Shown: positions 33,411 through 43,255, counted from the first letter of the stretch. The stretch is DNA of 64,000 bases from Uliginosibacterium sp. (GCA_016718265.1 JADKDZ010000001.1:1-64000), one strand, 5' to 3'. The notes: generated by a model from the letters alone, not told the origin. Numbers and translations: made by a program.

Positions 33411-34723
33411 ACCCTATGCCAGCCGGCGGGCCCGCCTGGCCGAGCGCACCAGTTGCTGCTGCGGCGGCGTGATCATCATTCCCACTGCGCCCGAGCGCGT
33501 GCGCAACCGCGATAACGATCACCCGTATCGCTTCGACAGCTACTTCCACTACCTCACCGGCTTTACCGAACCGGATGCGGTGCTGGTCATGGTGGTGGGC
33601 GAAAAATCGCGCAGCATCCTGTTCTGCCGGCCCAAGAACCTTGAGCGCGAGATCTGGGATGGCTTTCGCCACGGCCCGGAAGCAGCGCGTGCCCTGTGCG
33701 GGGTCAGCGAAGCCTATTCGATCGAGGAGTTCGACCAGAAGCTGCCCGAGCTGATGGGCAACCAGAATGCGCTGTGGTACTCGCTGGCCAACGACCCGGC
33801 GTTTGACGAACGCATTTTTGCCGCGCTGCGCACCGTGCGGGCAAACAGCCGCAGCGGCATCCGCGCCCCCACCGAAGTGCGCGACGTGCACACGGCGCTC
33901 GACGAGATGCGCCTGTTCAAGGATACCCACGAGCTGGACACCATGCGCCGCGCCGCCGCGATCACGACGGGCGCGCACAGCCGCGCCATGCGCGCCACCC
34001 GGCCGGGCCGCTTCGAATACGAGATCGAGGCCGAGCTGCTGCACGAGTTCCGCCGCCACGGCAGCCAGTCCGTCGCCTACAACTCGATTGTGGCCAGCGG
34101 CCCGAACGCCTGCGTGCTGCACTACAACACCAACGCCAGCCGCATGCAGGCCGGCGAATTGCTGCTCATCGACGCCGGCTGCGAGCTCGATGGCTATGCC
34201 TCGGACATCACCCGGACCTTCCCCGGTCAGCGGCAAGTTCGAAGGGCCGGCCAAAGACATCTACGCGCTGGTGCTTGCCGCGCAGGAAGCCGCCTTCGCC
34301 CAATGCCGCCCGGGCTCATCCTTCGACGCCCCGCACCTCGCGGTGGTGCGCACCCTGAGCCAGGGCCTGCTGGATCTGGGACTGCTGACCGGCTCGCTCA
34401 ACAGCGTGCTCGAAACCAACGCCTATCATCGCTTCTACATGCACCGCACCAGCCACTGGCTGGGTCTGGATGTGCATGACGTGGGCGAATACAAGGTCAG
34501 CAGCGTCTGGCGCCCGCTGCGCGCCGGCATGGTGCTGACCATCGAGCCCGGCTGTTACATCCGCCCGGCAGACGATGTGCCCGAAGCCTTCTGGAATATC
34601 GGCGTGCGCATCGAAGACAACCTGCTCATCACGGCCGACGGGCATGAGAACCTCACCGCCGCGGCGCCCAAGCAGATCGCGGACATCGAGGCCATCATGG
34701 CCGAGGCGCAGGCGCATGGCTGA
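33370..34723 (+). pseudogene. pepP: Xaa-Pro aminopeptidase (PepP), frameshifted in the catalytic domain
   Basis: The first frame (from 33370) encodes the N-terminal creatinase-like domain and the pita-bread domain up to LLIDAGCELDGYASDITRTF, including two metal aspartates. At the C4 run 34221-34224 the frame is lost. The next frame continues VSGKFEGPAKDIYALVLAAQ with HRTSHWLGLDVHDVG, LTIEPGCY and GVRIEDN, the remaining metal ligands. Removing one C restores a protein of about 450 residues. If real, the truncated product lacks three of five metal ligands. A sequencing error is a live alternative. It overlaps murU and the next gene. Confidence 0.9.
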
Positions 34724-35858
34724 GATCGCCATCGTCGGGGCCGGCCCGCTCGGGCTGGCCACCGCACTGATGTTGCATCGCGAGGGGCTGCCCGTGCGGC
34801 TCTTCGATGCCCGCCCGGCCAATGCGCCCAGCAGTGAAGCGCGGGTCCTGGCGCTTTCGGAGGGCAGCCGCCAGATCCTCGACTGCCTGGCCGCCTGGCC
34901 GACCACGCCCACCACCCCGATCACCACCATCCACGTCTCGCAGCTCGGCAGCTTCGGTAGCACCGTGATGCGTGCCAGCGAGGAAGGCGTCGCCGCGCTG
35001 GGTCACGTCCTCCCCGCCACAGAATTGATCCAGCAGTTGCAGGCGCAGGTGACCGACGCCGCCATCCCGATTGAATACGAAACCCTGATCGCGCTGGGCG
35101 AGGCCAGCCAGGAGACCATCCGCCTGCAGGCCAAGCACCGCGACGGAAGCACCCGCGATAGCGTCGAGACGCCACTGGTCCTGTGCTGCGAAGGCAGCGT
35201 GCGCGCCGAGCGCGGCGCCCTGGTGCATGACTACCAGCAGCACGCCCTGCTCTGCCGCGCGCAGATCGCCGACCCGCATGACAACCGTGCATTCGAGCGC
35301 TTCACGCCGGATGGCCCGCTGGCCTTGCTGCCCCTGGGCGACGACTACGCCGTGGTGTGGACCCAGCCTGCCGTGCGCGCCCAGGCCCTGCTCGCGGCGG
35401 ACGACGCCGACTGGCTCAGCGCCCTGCAGTCGGCTTTCGGCACACAGGTCCGCTTCACCGCGATCCGGGATCGCGCCAGCTACCCGCTGGCCCTGAAGCT
35501 GCGCCTCAACCCCACTGCGCAACGCTGCGTCTGGCTCGGCAACGCCGCGCAAACCCTGCACCCGGTCGCCGGCCAGGGACTCAACCTTGCCCTGCGCGAT
35601 GCCTGGGAACTGGTGGAAGCGATCAGAGAAGCGCAGGACCCCGGCGATGCCGACGTACTGGCCCGCTACGCCCGCGGCCGGGCGCTGGACCGCTTCGCGG
35701 CGGCCGGCTTCTCCGACGCGCTGGTGCGCAGCTTCGGCAGCCGCCTGCCCGGCCTGGCCACCGCCCGTGGCCTCGGTCTTGCCGCGCTCAGCGCCCTGCC
35801 GCCGCTCCGCCACTTCCTCGCCCGGCGAATGATTTTTGGCGCACGGGCCTGGCCTTGA
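34716..35858 (+). CDS. UbiH/UbiF-type FAD-dependent hydroxylase
   Basis: 380 residues from ATG 34716, overlapping the pepP stop by 8 bases. The dinucleotide motif GAGPLGLATAL is near residue 8, and the second FAD motif GNAAQTLHPVAGQGLNLALRDAWE is the hallmark of ubiquinone hydroxylases. It follows pepP as ubiH does in many proteobacteria, so it probably performs one of the ring hydroxylations of ubiquinone synthesis; which one cannot be told. Confidence 0.9.
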   Translation: MAEIAIVGAGPLGLATALMLHREGLPVRLFDARPANAPSSEARVLALSEGSRQILDCLAAWPTTPTTPITTIHVSQLGSFGSTVMRASEEGVAALGHVLPATELIQQLQAQVTDAAIPIEYETLIALGEASQETIRLQAKHRDGSTRDSVETPLVLCCEGSVRAERGALVHDYQQHALLCRAQIADPHDNRAFERFTPDGPLALLPLGDDYAVVWTQPAVRAQALLAADDADWLSALQSAFGTQVRFTAIRDRASYPLALKLRLNPTAQRCVWLGNAAQTLHPVAGQGLNLALRDAWELVEAIREAQDPGDADVLARYARGRALDRFAAAGFSDALVRSFGSRLPGLATARGLGLAALSALPPLRHFLARRMIFGARAWP

Positions 35859-35862
35859 GTTT

Positions 35863-35944
35863 GTAGCCTGGATGCAGCGCAGCGGAATCCAGGGCTTTAT
35901 CGGCAACAGTTACCCCGGATTCCGCTGCGCTGCATCCAGGCTAC
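35863..35944. repeat. Long perfect inverted repeat between the hydroxylase and LysR genes
   Basis: The 28-base arms at 35863-35890 (beginning GTAGCCTGGATGCAGCGC) and 35917-35944 (ending GCATCCAGGCTAC) pair perfectly around a 26-base spacer. This is a type of intergenic repeat common in beta- and gammaproteobacterial genomes. It starts 4 bases after the hydroxylase stop and may also act as terminator or mRNA-stabilising element. Confidence 0.92.
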
Positions 35945-36050
35945 GGCCATGGGTTTGTGCAAAAAATGTTCAGACAGAATCAGTCCGGATCAATAGAATC
36001 CAAACCCGTACCCGACCAGCCCACTGCCCATTTCTCGCCCCCCAGCCCCC

Positions 36051-36923
36051 ATGAACCTCCACCTCCTCCGCATCTATGCCGCCGTCGTCGAACAGAAGAG
36101 CTTTTCGCGCGCAGCCGAGGTTTTGAGCGTCAGCCAGCCGGCCGTGTCGAAGGCGGTGCGCGAGCTGGAATCGCAGCTGGATGTGGTGCTGCTGGAGCGT
36201 GGCGGGCGGAGCTTCCGGCCCTCGGAGGCCGGGCAGATGTTGTACAAGTACGCCCGCGGCATCTTCGCGATGGAACGCGCTGCGGTGGAAGCCGTGCAGG
36301 CGTATTCGGAGCTGGAGCGTGGCGGGCTGACGATCGGCGCGAGCAGCACCATCGCGGCCTACTGGCTGCCGCGCTACATTGCCGATTTCTCGCAGCGCTA
36401 CCCGGGCATCGCGGTGCGCCTGCTCTCTGGCAACACCCAGCGCGTGGCGCAATGGCTGCTTGATTGCGACGTGGATGTGGCGCTGGTAGAGGGCCCGATC
36501 ACCGACGAACGCCTGGAGGTGCGGCCCTGGCGGCGCGAGGCCTTGCTGGTGATCGCTGCGGCCAACGCCCGCCTCGCGGGGCGCAAGAAGCTGCGCGTGG
36601 CCGATCTGGCCGACGAGTTGTGGCTGCTGCGCGAGCCCGGTTCGGGCAGCCGCGAGGTGGTGGAAAGCGAGCTGGACCGCCTCGGCATCACGCCCAAGCG
36701 CACGCTGGAAGCCGGCAGCAACGAGATCATCGTGCAGATGGCCGCCGCGGGGCTGGGCATCGCCATCGTGCCCGAAGTGGCGGCGGCAGATTCGCTCGCC
36801 TTGGGCCGCATCGTCGCCCTGGAGCTGGAAGCCGGGCCGCTCTCGCGCGACCTCTACCGCCTGCGCCTGCCGCGCCGCCCGCAGAGCCAGGGCGCCTTGG
36901 CCTTCGAGGCAATGATCGGCTGA
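36051..36923 (+). CDS. LysR-family transcriptional regulator
   Basis: 290 residues. The HTH occupies residues 3-60 (FSRAAEVLSVSQPAVSKAVREL), and a LysR substrate-binding domain follows (GLTIGASSTIAAYWLPRYIA to IVPEVAAADSL). The effector is not predictable from sequence. It is not clearly paired with a divergent target, as the upstream gene is co-directional and separated by the repeat at 35863-35944. Confidence 0.9.
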   Translation: MNLHLLRIYAAVVEQKSFSRAAEVLSVSQPAVSKAVRELESQLDVVLLERGGRSFRPSEAGQMLYKYARGIFAMERAAVEAVQAYSELERGGLTIGASSTIAAYWLPRYIADFSQRYPGIAVRLLSGNTQRVAQWLLDCDVDVALVEGPITDERLEVRPWRREALLVIAAANARLAGRKKLRVADLADELWLLREPGSGSREVVESELDRLGITPKRTLEAGSNEIIVQMAAAGLGIAIVPEVAAADSLALGRIVALELEAGPLSRDLYRLRLPRRPQSQGALAFEAMIG

Positions 36924-36948
36924 TCAACACCTGCTCAGACCTGCCCGC

Positions 36949-37055
36949 AGAGCCGCATCCAGCAAGGCTCTTCAGGCACCGCCCCGGAGAGCAAGACGGG
37001 GAGCGTCTTTGCGAGCATATCGTCGGAGAGCCGCATCCAGCGTGGCTCTTCAGGC
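36949..37055. repeat. Two direct copies of a 29-base hairpin element
   Basis: Copies at 36949-36977 and 37027-37055 share 27 of 29 bases (both begin AGAGCCGCATCCAGC and end GGCTCTTCAGGC). Each folds through AGAGCC and GGCTCT arms. They occupy the gap between the LysR gene and dacB, and the second ends about 20 bases before the dacB start. This is a third REP-like family in the window. Confidence 0.85.
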
Positions 37056-37077
37056 CGACGCTAAGGCTCGCGATACA

Positions 37078-38520
37078 ATGCTGGCCATGACACACGCTGC
37101 CTTCTGCCGTGGCTGCCTGCTCGCGCTGGCCACACTTTCCATTGCCGCCGAGGCGGCCCTTCCTGAACCCGTGCTCCGCAGTGTGCGCGAGGCGGGCATC
37201 GCGCCCGAGTCCGTCGCGCTGTGGGTCGGCGCCGCCAACGGGGGTGAGCCCCTGATGCAACACAATGCCGAGCAGCCGATGAACCCGGCCTCGGTGATGA
37301 AACTGCTGACGACCCAGGCCGCCCTCGACCTGCTCGGCCCCGCCTACACCTGGAAGACGCGTGCCTGGCTGGGGGGCGAGCTGCGTGACGGGCGGCTGGC
37401 TGGAGACATGCTGATCGCGGGCAGCGGCGACCCGGCGCTCTCCTGGGACCGCCTGGGCGAGTGGCTGCGTGACTGGCGCGCGCGTGGCCTGCGCGAGATT
37501 CGCGGTGATGTCGTGATCGACCGCAGCCTGATTCCGGCCCCGGCCAAGCCCGCAACCCAGTTTGACGAATCGCCGCATCGTGCCTACAACGCGCGGCCGG
37601 ACGCATTTCTGGTGAATTTCGGCGCGCTCTCGCTGCGTCTGTCGGCGCCGGCCGCCAATGGCGGTGTCAGCGCGGTCAGCCTGATTCCGGCCAGTCCGCT
37701 ACGCATCGTCAATCGTCTGAAGGCCAGCGACGGGGCGTGCGTCGATTGGCGCAACGCTTTGCGTGGCAGCCTGCAAGCAGAGGGCGCCGGCTTCGTGCTG
37801 ACGCTGGACGGCAAGTTCGCGGCGAGCTGCGGCGAGAAGGTCTACAACCTGGCCGTCGACGACTCACAGCGCTGGGCGGGCATGGTGCTGCGGGCGCAGT
37901 GGCAGGAGCTGGGCGGCAGCTGGTCAGGGCAGGTGCGCACGGCGGCCTTGCCGGCGGGTCTGGGTGCACCATTCTCGCAGTGGGAATCCCCCCCGCTGCC
38001 CGAGGTGCTGCGAGACATGGACAAGTGGTCGAACAACGTGATGGCGCGCCTGGTCTTCCTCGGGCTGGGCAACGATGGCAGCGGCGCGCCGCTCTCGGTT
38101 GAGCGGACACAGGCACGGCTGCTGCCCTGGATGAGCCAGCAGGGCCTGGACCCGACGCAATGGATCTTTGAGAACGGCTCGGGCCTTTCGCGCAGCGAGC
38201 GCAGCACCGCCGCGCAACTCGGCGCCCTGCTTCGCGCCGCCTGGAAGAGCCCGCGCATGCCCGAGTTCCTCGCTGCACAACCCGTGATCGGCGCCGACGG
38301 CACAATGCGCAAGCGCCTGCCGGACACGCCCTTGAGCGGGCGGGGTTACGTCAAGACGGGCTCGCTGGACGGGGTGAAGACGGTCGCCGGCTATGTACTG
38401 GACGAAAACGGACAGTGGAAAGCCTTCGCGCTGCTGATGAATCACCCTCGCGCCAACGGCGGCGAAGCGGTCGTCGACGCGCTGCTGGGCTGGCTGTACG
38501 CGAGCCGCAAAGCGGGGTAA
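37078..38520 (+). CDS. dacB: D-alanyl-D-alanine carboxypeptidase/endopeptidase (PBP4 class)
   Basis: 480 residues. A signal peptide (AFCRGCLLALATLSIAAEA) is followed by the S13 catalytic motifs SVMK (S72, K75), SNN in DKWSNNVMARL, and KTG in GYVKTGSLDG. The enzyme trims or cleaves peptidoglycan cross-links in the periplasm. ATG 37087 is an equally possible start, nine bases later; neither has a strong ribosome site. Confidence 0.93.
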   Translation: MLAMTHAAFCRGCLLALATLSIAAEAALPEPVLRSVREAGIAPESVALWVGAANGGEPLMQHNAEQPMNPASVMKLLTTQAALDLLGPAYTWKTRAWLGGELRDGRLAGDMLIAGSGDPALSWDRLGEWLRDWRARGLREIRGDVVIDRSLIPAPAKPATQFDESPHRAYNARPDAFLVNFGALSLRLSAPAANGGVSAVSLIPASPLRIVNRLKASDGACVDWRNALRGSLQAEGAGFVLTLDGKFAASCGEKVYNLAVDDSQRWAGMVLRAQWQELGGSWSGQVRTAALPAGLGAPFSQWESPPLPEVLRDMDKWSNNVMARLVFLGLGNDGSGAPLSVERTQARLLPWMSQQGLDPTQWIFENGSGLSRSERSTAAQLGALLRAAWKSPRMPEFLAAQPVIGADGTMRKRLPDTPLSGRGYVKTGSLDGVKTVAGYVLDENGQWKAFALLMNHPRANGGEAVVDALLGWLYASRKAG

Positions 38521-38717
38521 TCCGCCCGCACAAGGCGTGAAACGGGTGGCTCGAATGCCACGACACGCCCGCGCAAGCTGAGCCAGCCGGCCCTTTTGGG
38601 CACGCCTATTCACGCGCTGGCGGCTTAAGTTCAATCCAGCGGCGTCGTTCTATCTCTGTGCCACGAGCTGCCGCAACCTGCCGGCTCGCTCGGTCTGTGC
38701 CACGGAGACCACCGCTC

Positions 38718-40925
38718 ATGAGATGCATCCCCCGAATCCGCTTCAATACCCTGGGTTCGCGGCTGCTTGTGCTGCCGCTGCTCTCCCTGGCCGGATTCGC
38801 ACTGCTCGGGGGCATCACATTGTTTGTGCTTGATCAGACACTCCGCCACGACAAGGAGGCGCAACTTGTAGCCGTGGTGGAACTGGGTCACGCGCTGTTG
38901 GCAAGCTATGAGCAACAAGTGAAGAGTGGCGCGCTCAGCCCGGAGGCCGCGCAGCAGGCCGCCAAGCTCGCCGTGAAAAACCTGCGCTACGCTGGCACCG
39001 AATATTTGTGGATCAATGATCTGGGGACGCCCATCCCGAAAATGATCATGCACCCCACCGTGCCGGCGCTGGACGGTCAGGTACTGGACAAGCCCAGCTT
39101 TTTGCGCGCGACGGGACAGTACGGGCGCAACGGCGAGCAAGAGAAGACGTATACGGGAACCAACCTGTTCCTGGCTTTTTCGGATGTCGCCAACAGCCTC
39201 GGCGAAGGCTTTGTCAGCTATGAGTGGCCCAAGCCGCAGAAAGCAGGGGGCGTATCGGAGGCGCTTTACCCCAAGCTCTCGTTCGTGAAGAAGTTCGAGC
39301 CCTGGGGCTGGGTAATCGGCTCGGGCGTTTACATCGACGATCTGCAAACGGCGTTTCTGCAAATGGCTGAGGCAGTGCTCGCCACAGTCTCGCTGGGGAT
39401 TCTGTTCACGCTGCTCGCTGCCTGGCACGTGCGGCGCTGGATCCTGAATGCGGTCGGTGGCGAAGTCTCGCACGCCAGTGAGGCGGCAGCACGGATCGCC
39501 GCTGGCGACCTTGCCACACGCATTCCCTATCGGCCCCAGGCGCGCGCCAGCCTGCTTCAGGCCCTGGACGACATGCGCACGCAGCTGGAAGGCTTGGTCC
39601 GTTCGATGATCGTCGATGCCAATAGCCTCACGGGCGACATGCGGGTGCTGACGGCGGACGCGACAAACATGGGGATTCGCCTGTCGCTGCAGAAAGGTTC
39701 ATCTGACGAAGTGCTGGCCGCCGTCGAGGCCATGCGTGAGCAGATCAAGCTGATCGCCTCACTCGCGGCCGAGACGGAACAGCATGCCCAGATCATCAAC
39801 CGCCATTCGGAAGATGGCGAGCGGGTGATGCACGACGCGGCCGACAGCATGGGAAGAATTGCGCAGACCATCCGCGATTCCACCCAGGACGTGCAGGAGA
39901 TGGTCGTGCGGGCGGAATCGATCGGCACGATTGTGGCCACGATCAAGGAGATTGCCGAACAGACCAATCTGCTGGCCTTGAACGCGGCCATCGAGGCCGC
40001 CCGTGCTGGTGAACAGGGGCGTGGTTTTGCCGTGGTGGCCGACGAAGTGCGCAAGCTTGCCGTGCGCACCGCCGGGGCAACGGCTGAAATCACCGAGGTC
40101 ATCACGCAGGTCCGCAGCAGTGTCGGCCAGGTGGTGCGGGCGATGGAAGCCGCCGGCCCGCTGGTCGAACAAGGGGAACGCGGTGTCGGTCACACCACAG
40201 CGCTGTTTGCCGAGTTCCGTATCGCGGCGGGCAATGCGACGACGAAAATGGAGGCGCTGGCGCAGGTTGTCGGCGAACAAGTTGCGAATGCGACGAACGT
40301 GGCGGCTATCGTCGGACAGTCGATCACCATCACCGAACAAGCGGTATTGATGGTGGACACCACCAGCGCGGTGGCTGCACGGGCTGAAAAAACCTCGATC
40401 GACCTCGCGCAAATCGCGAAGCATTTCACCGTCCATCAGAACGAAAACGAGTCCGCTGCTGACGCCGGAGCGGTGCGGCTTGAATGGTCAAACCGGCTGG
40501 CAATCGGCTTTGCCTCGATCGACACGCAGCATCAGAAGCTGATTGAGATCTTCAACAACCTGCAGGCCGCGATGCTTGCCAAAAATGATCGTGCCGGCAT
40601 CTCCAGCGCCCTGTCAGCCTTGATGGACTACACGCAGTACCACTTCAAGCACGAGGCGGAGCTGATGCATAAAGCACAGTACCCGGATCGGACCGCCCAC
40701 CTCAAACAGCATGACGATCTGATCGCAAAAGCGGTGTCTTACGTGCGGCGCTTCGAATCAGGAGACTCGATCGATACCGAGGTCCTGAGCTTTTTCCGCG
40801 ACTGGCTGATCAATCACATTCTTAAAACCGACCAGAGCCTGGCGAACTTCCTGAATGGAAAGAAAACGCCTGTCGCGCGCGCGGCGGCCAGCGTGGTCCA
40901 TAGCGACTATGACTTGTGGAGCTGA
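38718..40925 (+). CDS. Methyl-accepting chemotaxis protein with Cache and C-terminal hemerythrin domains
   Basis: 735 residues from ATG 38718. A transmembrane helix (about 15-40) is followed by a single-Cache sensor (YLWINDLGTPIPKMIMHP to WVIGSGVYIDDL), a second helix near 220 and a HAMP-like linker. The signalling hairpin IAEQTNLLALNAAIEAARAGE is fully conserved. From residue about 590 comes a bacteriohemerythrin domain with the di-iron ligands in IDTQHQKLIEIF, YHFKHEAELM, HLKQHDDL and HILKTD. It should combine an extracellular small-ligand input with cytoplasmic O2 sensing. Aerotaxis toward low O2 would suit a diazotroph; that is inference. Confidence 0.93.
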   Translation: MRCIPRIRFNTLGSRLLVLPLLSLAGFALLGGITLFVLDQTLRHDKEAQLVAVVELGHALLASYEQQVKSGALSPEAAQQAAKLAVKNLRYAGTEYLWINDLGTPIPKMIMHPTVPALDGQVLDKPSFLRATGQYGRNGEQEKTYTGTNLFLAFSDVANSLGEGFVSYEWPKPQKAGGVSEALYPKLSFVKKFEPWGWVIGSGVYIDDLQTAFLQMAEAVLATVSLGILFTLLAAWHVRRWILNAVGGEVSHASEAAARIAAGDLATRIPYRPQARASLLQALDDMRTQLEGLVRSMIVDANSLTGDMRVLTADATNMGIRLSLQKGSSDEVLAAVEAMREQIKLIASLAAETEQHAQIINRHSEDGERVMHDAADSMGRIAQTIRDSTQDVQEMVVRAESIGTIVATIKEIAEQTNLLALNAAIEAARAGEQGRGFAVVADEVRKLAVRTAGATAEITEVITQVRSSVGQVVRAMEAAGPLVEQGERGVGHTTALFAEFRIAAGNATTKMEALAQVVGEQVANATNVAAIVGQSITITEQAVLMVDTTSAVAARAEKTSIDLAQIAKHFTVHQNENESAADAGAVRLEWSNRLAIGFASIDTQHQKLIEIFNNLQAAMLAKNDRAGISSALSALMDYTQYHFKHEAELMHKAQYPDRTAHLKQHDDLIAKAVSYVRRFESGDSIDTEVLSFFRDWLINHILKTDQSLANFLNGKKTPVARAAASVVHSDYDLWS

Positions 40926-40948
40926 GGGCCCGACCGGCGGCCCGCCCG

Positions 40949-41575
40949 CTAGCGCTTGGTGAGCTTGTTCTCGACCGCGAATTTCACCAACGCGGCCGGA
41001 CCGTCGAGCTCCAGCTTGCGTTTGATGTTGAGGCGGTGGGTCTCGACAGTACGCACCGAGAGATCCAGACGCTGGGCGATTTCCTTGGAAGACAGGCCTT
41101 CCGCCAGCAGCGCCAGCACGTCACGCTCGCGCTGTGTCACTTGCGAACCCGACGTGCTGGCCGCCGCCAAGGCGTCGGCCACACCCGCCGAGTAATACCG
41201 CCGGCCGGCCATCACGGCCTGCACGGCCGCCACGATCTCTTGCGAGGGACTGTCTTTCAGCACGTAGCCACGCGCGCCATGCCGAAAGGCTTCGTGCACG
41301 TATTGCGGCTGGTCGTGCATGGTCAGCATGATGACCCGCACCTGGCTGAAGCGCTCATGGAACAGGCGGGCAAGCTCGATGCCGCTGGTGCCACGCATGG
41401 CGATATCCATCAGCACGACGTCGGGCATGCACCGCCCCACTTCGTCGAGCGCACCGGGGGCATCGCCTGCCTCGCCTACGACGCTGAAGCCTGGTACGGT
41501 CTCCAGGCGCGCACGCAGGCCATCGCGGACCAGCGGGTGATCGTCAATCAACATCAGGCGGACGCTGTCATCCAT
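40949..41575 (-). CDS. NarL/FixJ-type response regulator
   Basis: 208 residues. The receiver domain has DD at 11-12, D56 in DVVLMDIAMRG and the K in GYVLKDSP. The LuxR-type HTH is at the C-terminus (LSSKEIAQRLDLSVRTVETHRLNIKRKL). It is encoded 71 bases after the sensor kinase on the same strand and is its evident partner. The divergent cstA operon is the likely target. Confidence 0.93.
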   Translation of the reverse strand: MDDSVRLMLIDDHPLVRDGLRARLETVPGFSVVGEAGDAPGALDEVGRCMPDVVLMDIAMRGTSGIELARLFHERFSQVRVIMLTMHDQPQYVHEAFRHGARGYVLKDSPSQEIVAAVQAVMAGRRYYSAGVADALAAASTSGSQVTQRERDVLALLAEGLSSKEIAQRLDLSVRTVETHRLNIKRKLELDGPAALVKFAVENKLTKR

Positions 41576-41646
41576 GGTCGGTCCTCGCGTGGGGAGCAGT
41601 CAGCATGTCATTTTCCATAATCGGTCGGATCTCGGCGCGAGCGCCA

Positions 41647-43011
41647 TCAAGCTTTGAGCGAATGCGCGGGCAGGACTATTTCGATGCTCGTGCCCTGCGG
41701 GCCGGAGCGGATGGAAAAGAGTCCGCCCAGGGTCTCCACACGCTCCCGCATACTTGAAAGCCCGAGGCCGCAGCGCGTTTGATCGAGCAAGGCGTCCGGG
41801 TCGAACCCCACGCCATTGTCGCTGATCGTCAGGCGCAGGGCCTGGGCCCGACTCATCAGGCTCAGGGCGACCTCACTGGCCTGAGAATGGCGCTCGATGT
41901 TCGTCAGCGCCTCCTGCACCACCCGGAACAGTGCGGTCGCCACCGCTTCCGGCATGCGGGGATTGTCTTCGGCCTTGAAGCGCGCCTGAAGCCGCGTCCG
42001 CAGCGCAAACTCATCCAGCATCTGCGACAGGGCCGGCACCAGACCCAGATCATCCAGTGCGGTGGGGCGCAGACCATGCGAGATCCGGCGGACTTCACGC
42101 AAGACCTCGTTGATCCGGTCCAGACCCTGTCCCATGGTCCGGCCGATGCCATGCCGGGTCTCATCGGCCAGCATGGCCACGCGTGCCTGGGCTGACTCGA
42201 AGATGAATTTCACCGAAACCAGCAACTGGCTGACACCATCGTGCAATTCGCTGGCGACGCGTGCCCGCTCGCGTTCCTGCGACAGCACGACCTGGTGGGC
42301 CAAGGCGCGAATCTTGGCGTCTGCCACCCGCTGCTCGGAAAAGTTGAGCGCGAGACCACACACGGCGACGAGCAACGCCGCCGCACCGGCAATCACGACG
42401 ATGATGCCCATCGTGGCATTGATCGCACGCGAGGCTTCACGGTCGATCCGGCCCTTGGCATCTTCGATCTCATCGAGGTACACGCCGGTCCCGATCACCC
42501 AGCGCCAGTTCTGTTCAAACGCAACGTAGCCCAGCTTTCGCTCGACACGCCCGGTCGATGGGCGCCGCCATTTGAACTCGACAAAACCGCCGCCCTGACG
42601 CGCCTGCTCGACCAGGCGCTGAATGATCGGCAGGCCATCCGGGTCGCGCATCTCCCAAAGATTCTGCCCGACCAGCTCAGGCTGCCGCGGGTGCATGAGG
42701 TTGCGCCCGGAGGGGTCGTACACGAAAAAATAGTTGTCTTCGCCGTAATCGAGATTGCGCAGGATGCTGAGTGCCTCGCGTGTCGCGGCCTCTTCGTCGG
42801 CACTCTCATGCAGATGCTTGATCGAGCCGAGGGCGAGATCGACGTAATGGCGCAATTGTTCGCGCTGCATCGAGACCAGCACCGGCTGCACGGCCTGCAT
42901 CTCGGCTTCGGCCAGGGCCCGCGTTTCCAGCCGCACGACCGCGGCAATGGCGGCGACCGCCAGCAAGAGCGGAAACACCGCCAGCAGAAACACCTTCATC
43001 CTCAATTGCAT
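41647..43011 (-). CDS. Cache-domain sensor histidine kinase (HisKA_3 type)
   Basis: 454 residues. An N-terminal transmembrane helix (7-27) is followed by a periplasmic single-Cache domain (DNYFFVYDPSGRNLMHPRQP to WVIGTGVYLDEI) and a second helix near 200. The phospho-acceptor histidine is in ASELHDGVSQLLVSV, and the ATPase domain ends with DNGVGFDPDA and GLGLSSMRERVETLGG. Cache domains of this class often bind small carboxylates. It is divergent from cstA, a carboxylate/peptide transporter gene. Confidence 0.94.
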   Translation of the reverse strand: MQLRMKVFLLAVFPLLLAVAAIAAVVRLETRALAEAEMQAVQPVLVSMQREQLRHYVDLALGSIKHLHESADEEAATREALSILRNLDYGEDNYFFVYDPSGRNLMHPRQPELVGQNLWEMRDPDGLPIIQRLVEQARQGGGFVEFKWRRPSTGRVERKLGYVAFEQNWRWVIGTGVYLDEIEDAKGRIDREASRAINATMGIIVVIAGAAALLVAVCGLALNFSEQRVADAKIRALAHQVVLSQERERARVASELHDGVSQLLVSVKFIFESAQARVAMLADETRHGIGRTMGQGLDRINEVLREVRRISHGLRPTALDDLGLVPALSQMLDEFALRTRLQARFKAEDNPRMPEAVATALFRVVQEALTNIERHSQASEVALSLMSRAQALRLTISDNGVGFDPDALLDQTRCGLGLSSMRERVETLGGLFSIRSGPQGTSIEIVLPAHSLKA

Positions 43012-43099
43012 CAGCCGCCTTGCCTCGTCACACGTCGCCCAGCTTCCATCCTACCCCGAATGCCGACGATCGCCGCCTTCAAACATGTCTTGCACCTAA

Positions 43100-43109
43100 G
43101 TAGTTCTAC
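43100..43109. promoter_or_regulatory. Candidate response-regulator half-site palindrome upstream of cstA
   Basis: GTAG-TT-CTAC is a perfect 10-base dyad in the 244-base gap between the kinase gene and cstA. NarL-type regulators commonly bind dyads with TAC/GTA ends. A second CGTAG lies about 20 bases further downstream. Function is conjectural. Confidence 0.3.
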
Positions 43110-43255
43110 GGAATGAATGTGCGTAGTCATCCTGATGCCTGCAAAGCATGTCAGCCTCATACTGACGACGGCCCGGCTTGCGGGCCGAAGATCAAGTTCA
43201 CACACAGACCTTGCGACCGTGGCCAGCCCGGCTGCGGCGACAGGGGAGGAGACAT

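Noticed and set aside
36949..37055. Possible CRISPR-like direct repeats
   Set aside because: Only two copies, each an inverted repeat of REP style, with no further units and no cas genes.
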